Positions 50,060-60,709 of a stretch of DNA of 64,000 bases are shown here, one piece after another. Under the pieces are notes generated by a model. The model did not search any database. It had not been told where the DNA came from and saw only the letters and a list, made by a program, of their open reading frames with translations. The position numbers and the translations under genes are program-made. Source of the DNA: Membranipora membranacea (Eukaryota; Bryozoa; Gymnolaemata; Cheilostomatida; Membraniporidae); contig OU612075.1 in NCBI GenBank assembly GCA_914767715.1, forward strand, positions 6,012,001 through 6,076,000, read 5' to 3'. Position 1 is the first letter of the stretch, and every line of letters begins with the position of its first letter.

Positions 50060-52775
50060 CACACTACAAATCTTGTCCGACGAACAAGAAATCGTTTGTA
50101 AAAATTATCTTCCCGAATTGCTATAGAATTCCCTCCATTGACTTTTAGGATAAATAGAGCTGTACCAACAAAATATAACGCAAGCAAATGCTGACAATCA
50201 ACACACCGTCATTGTGCTATTGTACTATGCTATCGTACAATATCATATCCCTTTCACCCAGCTTGTCAAGGAGTCTATGTTACATCAATGGCCATGAATT
50301 GGGACTATCCAACAATCCAACAATCAAATCCAACAATATTTGCGTAGTGATTACCTTGCGCTCTAACGTAAAAGGAGGATAAAAAAATACTGACAGGTAA
50401 GCAATCTGTAGCCAAAGTGCGGTCTTAGCTCAGAGTTTCGGTCAGTGCTGGTGGCCTGGCTGGTGCAGGCCCGTATTTCTAGGGGAGGCAGGGAGGCCTT
50501 GCCTCCCTTAGAAAGCTTAATGGAGTGGTCAAAAATGATATAATTGATAATTTCATGTCTGAATCAGGTATTTTGCTAATTAAATGCCTTAAAATTGCTT
50601 AGTAACAGCACCCCTCCTATTGATGCTTCTGACTAGCCTCGGAATTTTGCCTCCCCTACCATTTCTTACTTAACAGCCTTGTTCTTCATCACATTGTTGA
50701 TAGCAGTAAATGATAGGCAGAGAATTCTTGCTCACATTTCCTTCCTCAGCTGAGGTTATGGTCCTGATCTGTCAGTTTCACTTCCTATAGAGTAAACAAG
50801 AGGCACGTCTGTTGATCACAATTAAAGATTCTCAATCATCAAAAGCCAAAAAATGTTTGAATATCATTTGAAATGATTCAACTGCCAATTTGCAGCCCAA
50901 TTTGAGTTAGTATGTCAAGGGCTGATGTCATTATTTCACCTAATTCGAATGCATCCCTTAAAAAGGACAATCTGTTTGGGAAAACTATTTGCCGACCAGG
51001 TAATCACTCTGATATGTAGCCTCAATCTATAATCTTTGAGCTATACAGACTACATCACCTCAAATATCCAAGACCTGTAGCAATAGTAGCAATTGATTAC
51101 CCAGCGTCAATTTTCCGTAAACAAGTTTTTGATATATGCAAGTTTTTCAAAGAATTCAATTCGGAAATTACCGATTTAATTATTAATTAAGTATTTGTGA
51201 GCGCTTGAAAGTCATTTAAGATGAATAATGGGCTTGAGATGCATCAAAGTGAATCCTACATGCGCAAAAAAGCTTGCTATCTATACGAGTGTTTATGAAT
51301 ACTTGGAAATCATTTAAGATGAATAATGAGCTTGAGATGCTTTAGAATTTATCAATCTTACACAATAAAGCCTATCTTCCAACCAGTCTGCAGCGACTCA
51401 TGACGGATTTGGTGGATGTTTTGCTGAGAGAAAATGTGCTTGGCTGGTCTTCAAAGCATAATTTTAAATTTTATGAGACACTTTTTTGCTACTTTGTCCT
51501 ACTTTATTAGCTTTATAATGTCTCACAACCTTGGCATGAGCTTTTGAGAACTTGGCACTCCTCGAAGACTGGTATATGGAGCCGGGTATACAAACAATAC
51601 CTCTCGCAGGCCTGTAGTTCTAGGGGAGGCAAACGAGGCACTACCTTCCCTAAAAAGCTAATTATAGTAGCCTAAAACACTATAATTGAATAATTCATGT
51701 CAACATCATCTCGTTCTCGGATTTCAATATCGACCAAAATCACCTGCAAAACCTCATCATCGTCAACAGTTGTGTGCCGATTAGCTACACCACCTCCTGC
51801 CCCTAATAAAGGATTTATTAACGGTATCAAACATAGTTGTGGGTACTCAGAACGTTTGAGAAAAGTGAAATGGAGTGGACATGTGTTTGAAGAGCATCTC
51901 ATGGGTACAATATACAATCGGATATGATGTGGCCTCACCAAGCGTTGGTTGTTGTTTGGAATGTTCTGATATGTTTAGGCCTTGCTTGTGATGGTGGTAG
52001 CTTAGAACTTTTTGATAAACCACTATAAAATTCTACATCAAAACCAAAATATTGGCCATAAATTTATTCTGCTTGGAGATTGTAATATTAATTGGAATTC
52101 CTCATCAACCGAAAAAACACATTTAGAGCAGAGCTTTATGTCTGCAGGGCTATTACAGCAAGTTGATGGGATTTCATACATTTGCCATTTAGGGAGAGAA
52201 AGCTTATTAGACCATAACTATGTGAAAATTATATGTTGGTCTAAAAACATGATGCTCTTCAAGAGAGTGGTTTTGGGTGCCACCAGCCAAGCCACCAGCA
52301 TTGACCAAATTCTAAGCTAAGACCGCACTTTGGCTACAGATTGCTTACTAGTTGTCAGTATTTTGTTATCCTCCTCCCATCTATGTTGGAGCGCAAGGAA
52401 ATCACCATGCAAATATTGTTGGATTTGATCCCCCTTCAGTCAACTGCTGCTGGGTTATGTTGGGTAATTATGTTCGCTGTGTCGATTCTGAGTAGTCCCA
52501 ATTCATGGTCATTGTCACTTTGTCAAGTTGGGTGAAAGGGATATGATATTGTACAATAGCATATCTACAATCTCGTTGTTAACATGTGATTATGTTTTAA
52601 TCAACCAAATCACATGTTAGCAGAGTGTGTTGATTGTCAGCATTTGCTTCAGTTATTTTTTGTTGGTACAGCTCTATTTATCCTCAAAGTCAATGTAGGG
52701 AATTCTACAGCATTTTGGGAAGATAATTCTTACAAGCAATGCCTTGTTCGTCGCGGACAAAATTTGTTGTGTCAA
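50060..52775. mobile_element. Composite element with long (about 400 bp) inverted repeats
   Basis: The arms at about 50060-50470 and 52265-52775 are inverted copies: for example GCAATCTGTAGCCAAAGTGC at 50401 against GCACTTTGGCTACAGATTGC at 52326, and TTGTCCGACGAACAAG against CTTGTTCGTCGCGGACAA. The right arm carries an extra insert of about 50 bp near 52572-52620. The spacer of about 1.8 kb holds two direct copies of a TTCTAGGGGAGGCA-containing segment (about 50466-50560 and 51608-51700) and a LINE endonuclease fragment at 52012-52310. No transposase is recognised. Confidence 0.65.
52012..52310 (+). pseudogene. LINE endonuclease (APE-type) fragment
   Basis: The open frame contains FILLGDCNINWN, matching the GDFN catalytic motif of LINE endonuclease/exonuclease/phosphatase domains, and SLLDHNYVK, matching the SxxDH motif. 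Only the C-terminal part of the domain is present and no reverse transcriptase follows. It sits between the spacer and the right inverted arm of the composite element. Confidence 0.7.
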
Positions 52776-53102
52776 TCATTACTTTATCCTTGGTATATTT
52801 AGAGTTTGTCCTTAGTGGTATTCAAATTGATAGTTGATAGCGCTGCAGTAATAAGGTGAGTTTATAGCCAATTCCTAACTAAATCTTCATGTTATGCTAT
52901 TCTTTTAAACTGAAGAAAGGGTCCCAGATAATATTTAAAATGTATAGCTATTAATGTTAGTCGTACACTTTGTGGTTGCATCAGTCCAAGAGCAAAATGT
53001 TCCTTGGGTTGATAGAATTGGATTTTCTTCTCAAACACATGCCGATAGCCTGTGTCAACGAACTGGATCACAATATAATAGTTGAGATGGGTTTGTGGGT
53101 AT
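52776..53102. other. Short intergenic stretch before the second mARC copy
   Basis: No exon seen. The part from about 53000 matches the inverted region at about 25195-25270 (shared words such as ACAGGCTATCGGCATGTG), setting the near edge of the inverted mARC duplication. Confidence 0.4.
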
Positions 53103-53345
53103 AGGAGTAGAAGGTGGCTCAGTTGGTTGATGCTGAATGCTGAAGGTCGTGGGTTCAAATCCCACTGCGGTCCATAGCCTATTGTGCTTTGGTTGGTTGG
53201 CCCCCATGTGTGCTCGGACCTGCCTGCAAACAGAGAGGAATACAGCGCAGATATTGCTCCTCCTCACTAAGGCAACTAATTTTGCCACCCATGCTTCGGG
53301 ATGTGTTCTGTGATAAGACATCCAATGTTTAATCAACCTTTAATC
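53103..53345 (+). repeat. tRNA-derived SINE abutting the second mARC start
   Basis: A-box-like GTGGCTCAGTTGGTTGATGC and B-box GGGTTCAAATCCCAC about 35 bp apart, then a body ending about 20 bp before the ATG at 53366. It is the counterpart of 24950-25192. Confidence 0.7.
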
Positions 53346-53365
53346 AACCCTTATTCTCTGCAGTA

Positions 53366-56300
53366 ATGGGTGTAGGAGATAACAAGCAGCAGGTGACAGC
53401 GTCTGCTGTGGTGGGCGGGGCTTTGGCAGTGGCAGCGAGATACTTGCTCTACAAACATCTGTCTGTCAGGCAGAGGAAGGTGGGGAAAGTCTCTGAGATT
53501 ATCATATATCCCATCAAATCTGGTCCAGCCCTGCATGTAGAGTCTGCAGAGTGTACGGAAACTGGGCTCAAGTTCAAGGACATTCATGACCGGTGAGAAA
53601 ATCACTTCAAAAGTTTTTTAAATTGTGTGTTATATATTTCATTGACGGTCGTAATCGGACGCGTTTTGATGAACGTTTTCCATTTTTCATAAAACAAGAA
53701 GAGGAGAGATACCTAAATATTCTGTAAAGAGAAAAATAAATTTGTGGCTATCCACATGTCATCCGTAATTAATATTATGTATTCCAGTGACACCATTAAA
53801 TTTGTAAGGCTTACACATCTGTCTCATAAGCGAGGCTCCGTGAATGAATTTTGACCCCTACAAGAAATAAGTGAGCAATGATGACTGAAATCATCTGTGT
53901 CACCCAATATATGCAATACTGGCACCAGTATATCATATTTGATGCAATATTTTGTTACTTTTTTACTGTGGGTCATGCATGATACGAGTCTAATCTCTAT
54001 TGTCACCTTTACCCTCATAGTTTTGATCTATAGTGAAAAGTCGCCACTTGTCCGTGAGGGAAAAACCCTTACACATAATTTAAAAAAGAGTGTGTAGAAT
54101 AGTATCCCAGAATGCAACCTTCTTCTGAGATACACAATCAACAGGTATAATCCTTTGCTAAAGAAATTTAGCGTGTATAAATTAATTTAATTTTGTAGGC
54201 AGTTTATTTTGGTGAATGTGGAGGCTAATGAGTACATACCAGTGAGAAAAAACCTGAAGTTACTCGATCTTAAGCTGAGCTACAGCGAGAGTAAGAGTTG
54301 TCTTATCTTAGACGCACCCGGTATGGAGAGCTTGATGATACCGCTTACCACTCCAGAATATGACGAGTCAAAGGTCGGATTTTTCCCGTAAGTGCAGTCA
54401 CCCGAAACAAGATACACTACAAAATACATCCTGGAAGGGAGCTATTGTCAAACTAACCAATGTAGAGTTTTGAATCCTAATCGGTTCTGTTTCTGATCAT
54501 TTTTTACGGGCTGAGAGGTATGCCTGTGTCACCATAAGACCTACAAATTAACACATCAGATCTGGTTTATATAAGAGATAAAGGGTTTAAGTCTGGTTCA
54601 CATTTTCCCAGATAGTGTTGGGATGGTATCCCAGACAACGTGAACACAATACCGCACAATCTCTGTAATAAAAATGACTCTGGGGCAGTAACACGACTCC
54701 TTTTACATCCACAAAAACCAAAACCCGTGGCCGCATGACAAGGCTAGTGTTTACCCTTTAAAAGTCTCATTACATAAAAAGTGACAAAAATAGATTGTGG
54801 TAAAAAATTCAGTAAAACAGTAAAAAATCTATTCTTTGTATGATATGATGTACTTGGTAGCATATGACAGCAATAAAGTGTTTCGGTGTAGTTCTGCAGC
54901 TATCTTTACTTCAGCGCTATCTTTATCAACCTAATTCCCTCTCCCCTTAACAGGTGGTATGATAAAAGAGACACAGCCTACCTCGATATGGGTGATGAAT
55001 ATGCTCAGTGGTTCTCAACTTACCTCGGTACCACAACGAGACTCGGATTTTCTCACCGTGATCGATCGACAGATTAACCCCAAATTCATCTACAATCAGA
55101 GCGACAACTTACATCCTAAAACTAAGGTATTGACTTACATCCTGAAACTAAGATATTTACTTGAATCCTAAAACAAGGTTCCGTCTTACATCTCAAATTT
55201 TCGGTACTAACTTACATCCTGTAACTAATCGATTCAGACAGTGAAATGCAGTTTTCTCTCACTTAACATGTTATGTTGCTGAATCGGATTACTTATTCAA
55301 GAATGTTCTGCAGCCAAATGACTCCTCGTTATTTACCTAATTTGCTGATTGATTTGAGCAAACAGCCACTCATCAATATCAGTGAGTCATTGCTCTCAAA
55401 AATCATTCATTACTTTCACTCAAATCAAATTCATTTCGTTAAATTCAATGTCATGATATGCTTTTCATCTGAAAGTCTTTCATCACAGCTATTGATATAT
55501 TGCAGGTGCTCTATGCCAACAGTCATCCATTCCTGATAGCTAGTCAAACATCCCTAGAGGATCTGAACACCAGACTGTCAGAGGCCATTCCTATGGACAG
55601 CTTCAGACCCAATATCATTGTGTCCGGTGATGATAACTCCGAACCGCAGCCTTATGAAGAAGTGAGTAGTTTTAGATAATACCATACTAAAGCAAAGCAT
55701 CAGCTAGATTTTAGTGTAGCTATTTGCAGGGTGACTTAATGTTTGCTAGCAACTAGCATCAAATTTGCGCTCGCTTAGCTGGGAGCTTATATAAAGTAAA
55801 AAGAGTGACTTAATTATTTCAGGAATATGCAAACTTTTTCTCCTCTGGGCAGTCCAGAACTGAGCAGAGACTGGACGTATGCTGCATCAGGGTAGTGGTA
55901 GAACACCAGAGTGCAACATTTTCATTCCTGTCAAATAGTTTATATTCCTTTTTCTTTTCGACGATCGTTTAAAAAATGGTAGCTAGTTTTGGCAAACTTT
56001 GTTTGTTAGGAGAGGAGGGTGTCCTCCCCCCCCCCAAGGTCACAGCTAAAAAACCTCTTCTCACACAGCAGCAATGTCTGACAGGAATGTCATATATTAA
56101 AATCATTGAGATAATATTTTGTTACCAGGATACATGGAGAGAAGTGGCTATTGGCACTGAGGCTGTACTGTACAACATAAGGGCATGTCCTAGATGTCCC
56201 ATGATCTATGTGGATTACCAGAAACATGAAATGAGGGCTAACAAAGAGCCAATGACAACGCTTCTCAAGTGAGTAGCGTGAGTGACTCGATGCTGTTTTA

Positions 56301-56793
56301 TTGAGGGTGGCAGCTGATAGGCCCTGTTGTTACATTACTGATTTCTTGCCCAGTTGTGTATGACTACATACCTACAGTAAGACATATCGTTTGAGGGTTT
56401 TATCCCCAAAATTTAGTGATACTGACTGATGTTTTCCACAAATGGAATTCCATAGCTTTAAAAGGCACACATTTACAAGTCATTTACAAATTTTGATCGA
56501 ACTATGACTATGATCAATTAATCCACGATAGTGTCCACCCAATGTTCCAGTTGATCTACCACTCCCACCTCTCCCACCCTCCCTGATCTATGGTAAACGG
56601 ATGTCATGGTTTTTGGTTTTTGAATTGTCCTTTCATCAACCAAAGAGGAGACAATTACAGTTTCTCCTGATTTTTATTATTCAGGTATAGGAGAGGAACA
56701 GTTAAACAGGACAAGAGCAAATCTGTATTTGGAATAAACTCTGCTCTGGTTAAATCTGGAGTCATCTCTGTCAATGATGTCGTTCAAGCCTGA
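53366..56793 (+). pseudogene. mARC (MOSC-domain molybdoenzyme), frameshifted second copy
   Basis: Six exons: 53366-53592, 54199-54387, 54954-55126, 55506-55661, 56129-56268, 56685-56793, the same sizes as the intact gene except exon 3, which is 173 rather than 175 bp. The missing CT after TTTCTCACC (at about 55057) shifts the frame and gives a TAA at 55075-55077, cutting the protein well before the ACPRC molybdenum-ligand motif in exon 5. The start, membrane anchor and all splice sites are intact, so the lesion is young, could be an allele, or could be a sequencing error. Confidence 0.8.
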
Positions 56794-57599
56794 ATTGAAG
56801 CCGTTAGTTTCATTTACCAATTATTGTGCTCAATGATTTTCTACTGTGCTACCTTCTCTGACCATTTGTGCTGCCTGGAAATTGTTTGAGTACGAGATAT
56901 CAAACATTATCAATATTTTTTCCAAATTTTAATCACAAACAGTTTTCTATGTGTCTAAAAATTCTTTTTGATTAAGAAGGTTTTTAAAAAATTGATGAAC
57001 TGAGCACCATTCTGTCTTGGCGTAGTTTAACAAGCTTTTATAGATTATATAAATATAGTTCAGGGTTATACAGGTGCTTCCTATTGTATTATATTATACT
57101 ATATTATATTATATATGAAATATAAGAATGAGTTATAAATGACAATACAGTGATTTTATTGGTACTTTCATAACTTTATACACAGTGAAAAAAACTGACT
57201 GATTTTAGCAGTTGCTTGCTCTTATGGATGGTGGAAGGGCATAGACAGGATAAGCAAGATCTTCTTGTCCACCGATCACTTCAGATCAGGACATCAAGAT
57301 TCTGTCAAGATCTGTACTGAAACTGGCAAACTGCACACAAATGAGTCTGCAGATCAAGAGCGTCTTGAAAAGGCTCAATCAACAGCTGCCATCCATAATA
57401 GTTTAACCCACCAACAAGGAGACAGATCCCCATTCCCTTTTACTAAGGCGGCTGACAGATTCATGGGAGGGGGCCTGTTCAGATGAGAACCCTCTCCCAC
57501 GTCAATTTGCATTATGGTCAGGGTAGCTTTGACCATAGAACAAGTCTCTGTGGCGGACACTAACAGACAGAACTGATGTCTTTAAATTCAAGTGACAAA
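56794..57599. other. Tail of the inverted duplication downstream of mARC copy 2
   Basis: About 57060-57590 is the inverted match of about 19720-20300. An open frame at 57265-57486 has no recognised domain, and the paralogous sequence at 19860-20060 does not keep it clearly, so I do not call it a gene. Homology to copy 1 ends close to where the LINE starts. Confidence 0.5.
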
Positions 57600-59120
57600 G
57601 TGCTGAAAGCTTGAGATCGGTCAATATACGTAAAAGTACTGGACCTGACAACATCCCGAATAAGCTGTTGAAAACTGCAGCGTACAGCCTCTCAGAGCCT
57701 CTATGCGATCTGTTTAACAACTGCATTTCTCAGGGAGTCTTCCCTAATGTATGGAAGTTGTCTACCATCATCCCTATTCCAAAGAATGCAGGGGCGAGCG
57801 AGCCAAAAGAGTTCCGTCCGATCGCACTCACCCCTACAATATCTAAAGTATTTAAAAAGCTTCTGCTACAGTTTCTCAAACCATGTCTCACCGATAATAC
57901 TCAGTTTGCATATCAGCAGCACCGCTCCACTGAAGATGCATTAGCATCCCTACTAGACATAGTCACAGAACATCTTGACAATAATGCTAAGAATCATGCG
58001 AGATGTCTATTTATAGACTACTCAAGTGCATTCAATACTATCAGCCCTACCACACTCTGCAACCAGCTGCAAGAAACCAGTCTGAATCCCTCAATACTCA
58101 ACCTTGTATATGACTTTATGACAAACCGCTCTCAGAGGGTTCTCATTGAACAGGGCCTCTCATCTGCACTAACTACCTCTGCCGGAACTCCACAAGGTTG
58201 TGTTATCAGTCCCCTTCTTTTTTCAATATATGTACAGCATATGCCTAAGCTTAGCTCTGGTAACTTTCATCTGATTAAATATGCTGACGACACAGTATTG
58301 ATTGAGCTTTTGTCGAGAAGTGATGTTTCATGTATGGGTAATGCTGCCCAAGATTTGGCTGGTTGGTGTCATGATAATGATCTATTTTTGAATGTGTCAA
58401 AGACAAAGGAGCTTGTATTGTGCAATCTTAGAGACAATCCTGTACATGATAGCTTAGTTATCAATGGTAATAATGTAGGGCAGGTTGACAGTTTTAACTA
58501 CTTAGGTACTATTATTGACAAAAAGCTTAAGTTCCAAGAACATTCCATCGAAGTCATCAAGAAAGCCCGCAAGAGACTTTACATCATGAAGAAGCTGTAT
58601 TCAATCGTATAGCTGTGCCTCTTAGAATGCAATGCTATACTACATTTATTGAATGTATATTTTTGTACCACCTTAGCACTCTATATGGCCACTTATCCTC
58701 GTCATCTAGGAAATCGCTCAATAGAGTTATAAGCCTCGCAGGCTATCTAGGCAGCTGCAAGTTTGACACCATCGAGGCAATATACAAAAGAGTGATGAGA
58801 ACAAGATGCCTCAGACTTGTAGCTACTGACCACGCTGACCCAGTATTTATATTCGATAAACTTCCGTCTGGTCGATACAGAGCAATCAAAGCGAGGGTAA
58901 ACATAAGAACTGACTTATTCCGATCCCTCTGTGTGCGGAAGTTAAATAGTATACTTTTTTAGCCAACTAGTGATAATTCTTACTGTTTATTTTCTTTTTT
59001 CAATTTTTAAAACCAACCAGACCAAAACTTTTTAATGTTTACACCATAACTTTTATTGCTCAGCGAAAACAAAAAATTTCTCAAATATGAGACTGTAATA
59101 AACGATGAGAGAATGAGAGA
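57600..59120 (+). mobile_element. 5'-truncated non-LTR retrotransposon (CR1/L2/Rex1-like)
   Basis: Starts abruptly inside the reverse transcriptase and runs to a 3' tail with TGTAATAAACGATGAGAGAATGAGAGAG-like low-complexity sequence split over about 59095-59120. The lack of the 5' part is typical of LINE insertion. The paralogous inverted segment near 19720 has no LINE, so insertion or the duplication edge lies at about 57600. Confidence 0.75.
57611..58962 (+). pseudogene. LINE reverse transcriptase, frameshifted
   Basis: Reverse transcriptase motifs in order: RKSTGPDNIPNKLLK, PIPKNAG...FRPIALTP, QFAYQQHRSTEDA, FIDYSSAFNTISP, TPQGCVISPLLFSIY, and the catalytic KYADDTVLI box. The thumb-side region NYLGTIIDKKLKF and the C-terminal LPSGRYRAIKAR are also seen. 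A frameshift near 58600-58614 splits the ORF: the second part continues at PLRMQCYTTFIECI in another frame and ends at 58962. The N-terminal endonuclease is missing, so the copy cannot be autonomous. Confidence 0.88.
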
Positions 59121-60709
59121 GAATAATTATTGAAGAAACATTATTGCTATCGAATATTAATCACCAATAACCTATGCAATAGATGTGAGTCGTGCTACCA
59201 TTTTGTATAGATAGATAACTCCAAATTGATTTACCTCATTTTTTGGCTCCTTCTTCTTGATCGCAAAAACAACATTACAAATATTATGCTCATGAGTGCG
59301 CCAATATCAAGGCTTCCAGTTTTCAGCAATTTCCGTTTACTTATTAGAAGGTATCAATGTCTTTATTACTAACCTGACTGGCCTTCACCAGGTCATTTAT
59401 CCATCCTTTACCCCCACCTCATGAAAGTTATGTATTTCTTTTGCCAACTAAATTTCTGGAGGAAAAATTATTTTTGCACATTTAGCTGCCATTTCGATGA
59501 CAACCTGGCATTAAATACTCCGATGTAATATTTGGTGAATAGTAAGACCCAATATCTATCATCGGTAGCACTTTGGGGGGGGGGTGTCTTAAATGAGAAA
59601 GAATAGCTGACAGCAGCTTTGTGATTATGATCAAGGGGTGTAAACTGAAACCCTTCGCCCCGCACTTGCCAGACTAGATTGGAAGGCTTCTCAATGTCCA
59701 GGAAGGAGAAAGATCATGGAAGTTAAATAAATTTTCCAATAGAGCCGCTGATTAATTCCGTTCTCTCTATGAATTAATGTTCTATCTTGGAGCAGCAAAT
59801 GTTGGCCATAGTTCACTTAAGCTAGGTTTGGGATGGCTTAGCAAAAATGTTAGCTAGCCTTTAATTTAGCTATTTTCACCTTTTAACATTTACCTCTGCG
59901 AACACTATACTCCTCTATGGTAATCATATTATTTGCTCCTTATTTTATTTGTTTCATCATCTAACCTTGAATATAGAGGAGTTGAATCAGTAACAGATGA
60001 AAGCTTTCATGTCAGAAAAACAGTCTAGGATACAATTGGTGGTAAGTGGCTCTGTTGTACTTCATAAGAACCAATGGGACCAGCACCAATATTAGGCTGG
60101 AAGATTTTGCTGAATGTTGCACAATCCAGAAACCCTCTGGAAATAGCAATTTTTCAAAATCTTGTGTGGTGTTTACGATATTTCGCTGATAAACAGTATG
60201 TGGTAATCTAAATAGTGCATTGTGATATCTAATAGAGTCATACATTTATTTAGTTCTATATCAAAAATAATATTTACATGAAATAATGAAATGAATTTGT
60301 CAAGATGACATCAGAAAAGGTGTATGTGAAAAATTTGATATTTACAATAAGCATAGAAAAGTTGAAAATGAACAATTAACGTAATTGGAAGACCAAATAT
60401 AACAACTCAGTTATGTGAATAGATATCATAGAGTTTCCATTATCATAGTGCTAATCTTGTAGTTGCAGACTTCCATCTTGGTCGGACTTGACACACAAAT
60501 AATTTTTAAACGCATAACTATATAGAATATTTATCATGAATACTAATAGATTTTCAAGGTTAAAAGACAACTCTATTTTTATATGAAAACCTTCATAAAT
60601 CCTATACCTATACAATACTTAGCTTGCATTGAAGTCACACAATTTGATATAAGTGCACAACATGAAGTCAAAGAAAGTCGTTGCACATCTGTTATGCATA
60701 GCCTGAGTG
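59121..60709. other. Intergenic stretch between LINE and MED27
   Basis: No exon, tRNA or clear repeat recognised. It has a poly-G run near 59574-59583 and AT-rich sequence; the open frames on the minus strand show no family motifs. Confidence 0.4.

Noticed and set aside
51672-51941. Open frames on both strands in the composite element spacer
   Set aside because: No family motif recognised on either strand; possibly remnant LINE sequence, but not supportable.
57265-57486. Open frame just upstream of the LINE reverse transcriptase
   Set aside because: It does not resemble the LINE region before the reverse transcriptase, and the inverted paralogous DNA at about 19860-20060 shows no clear conserved frame.
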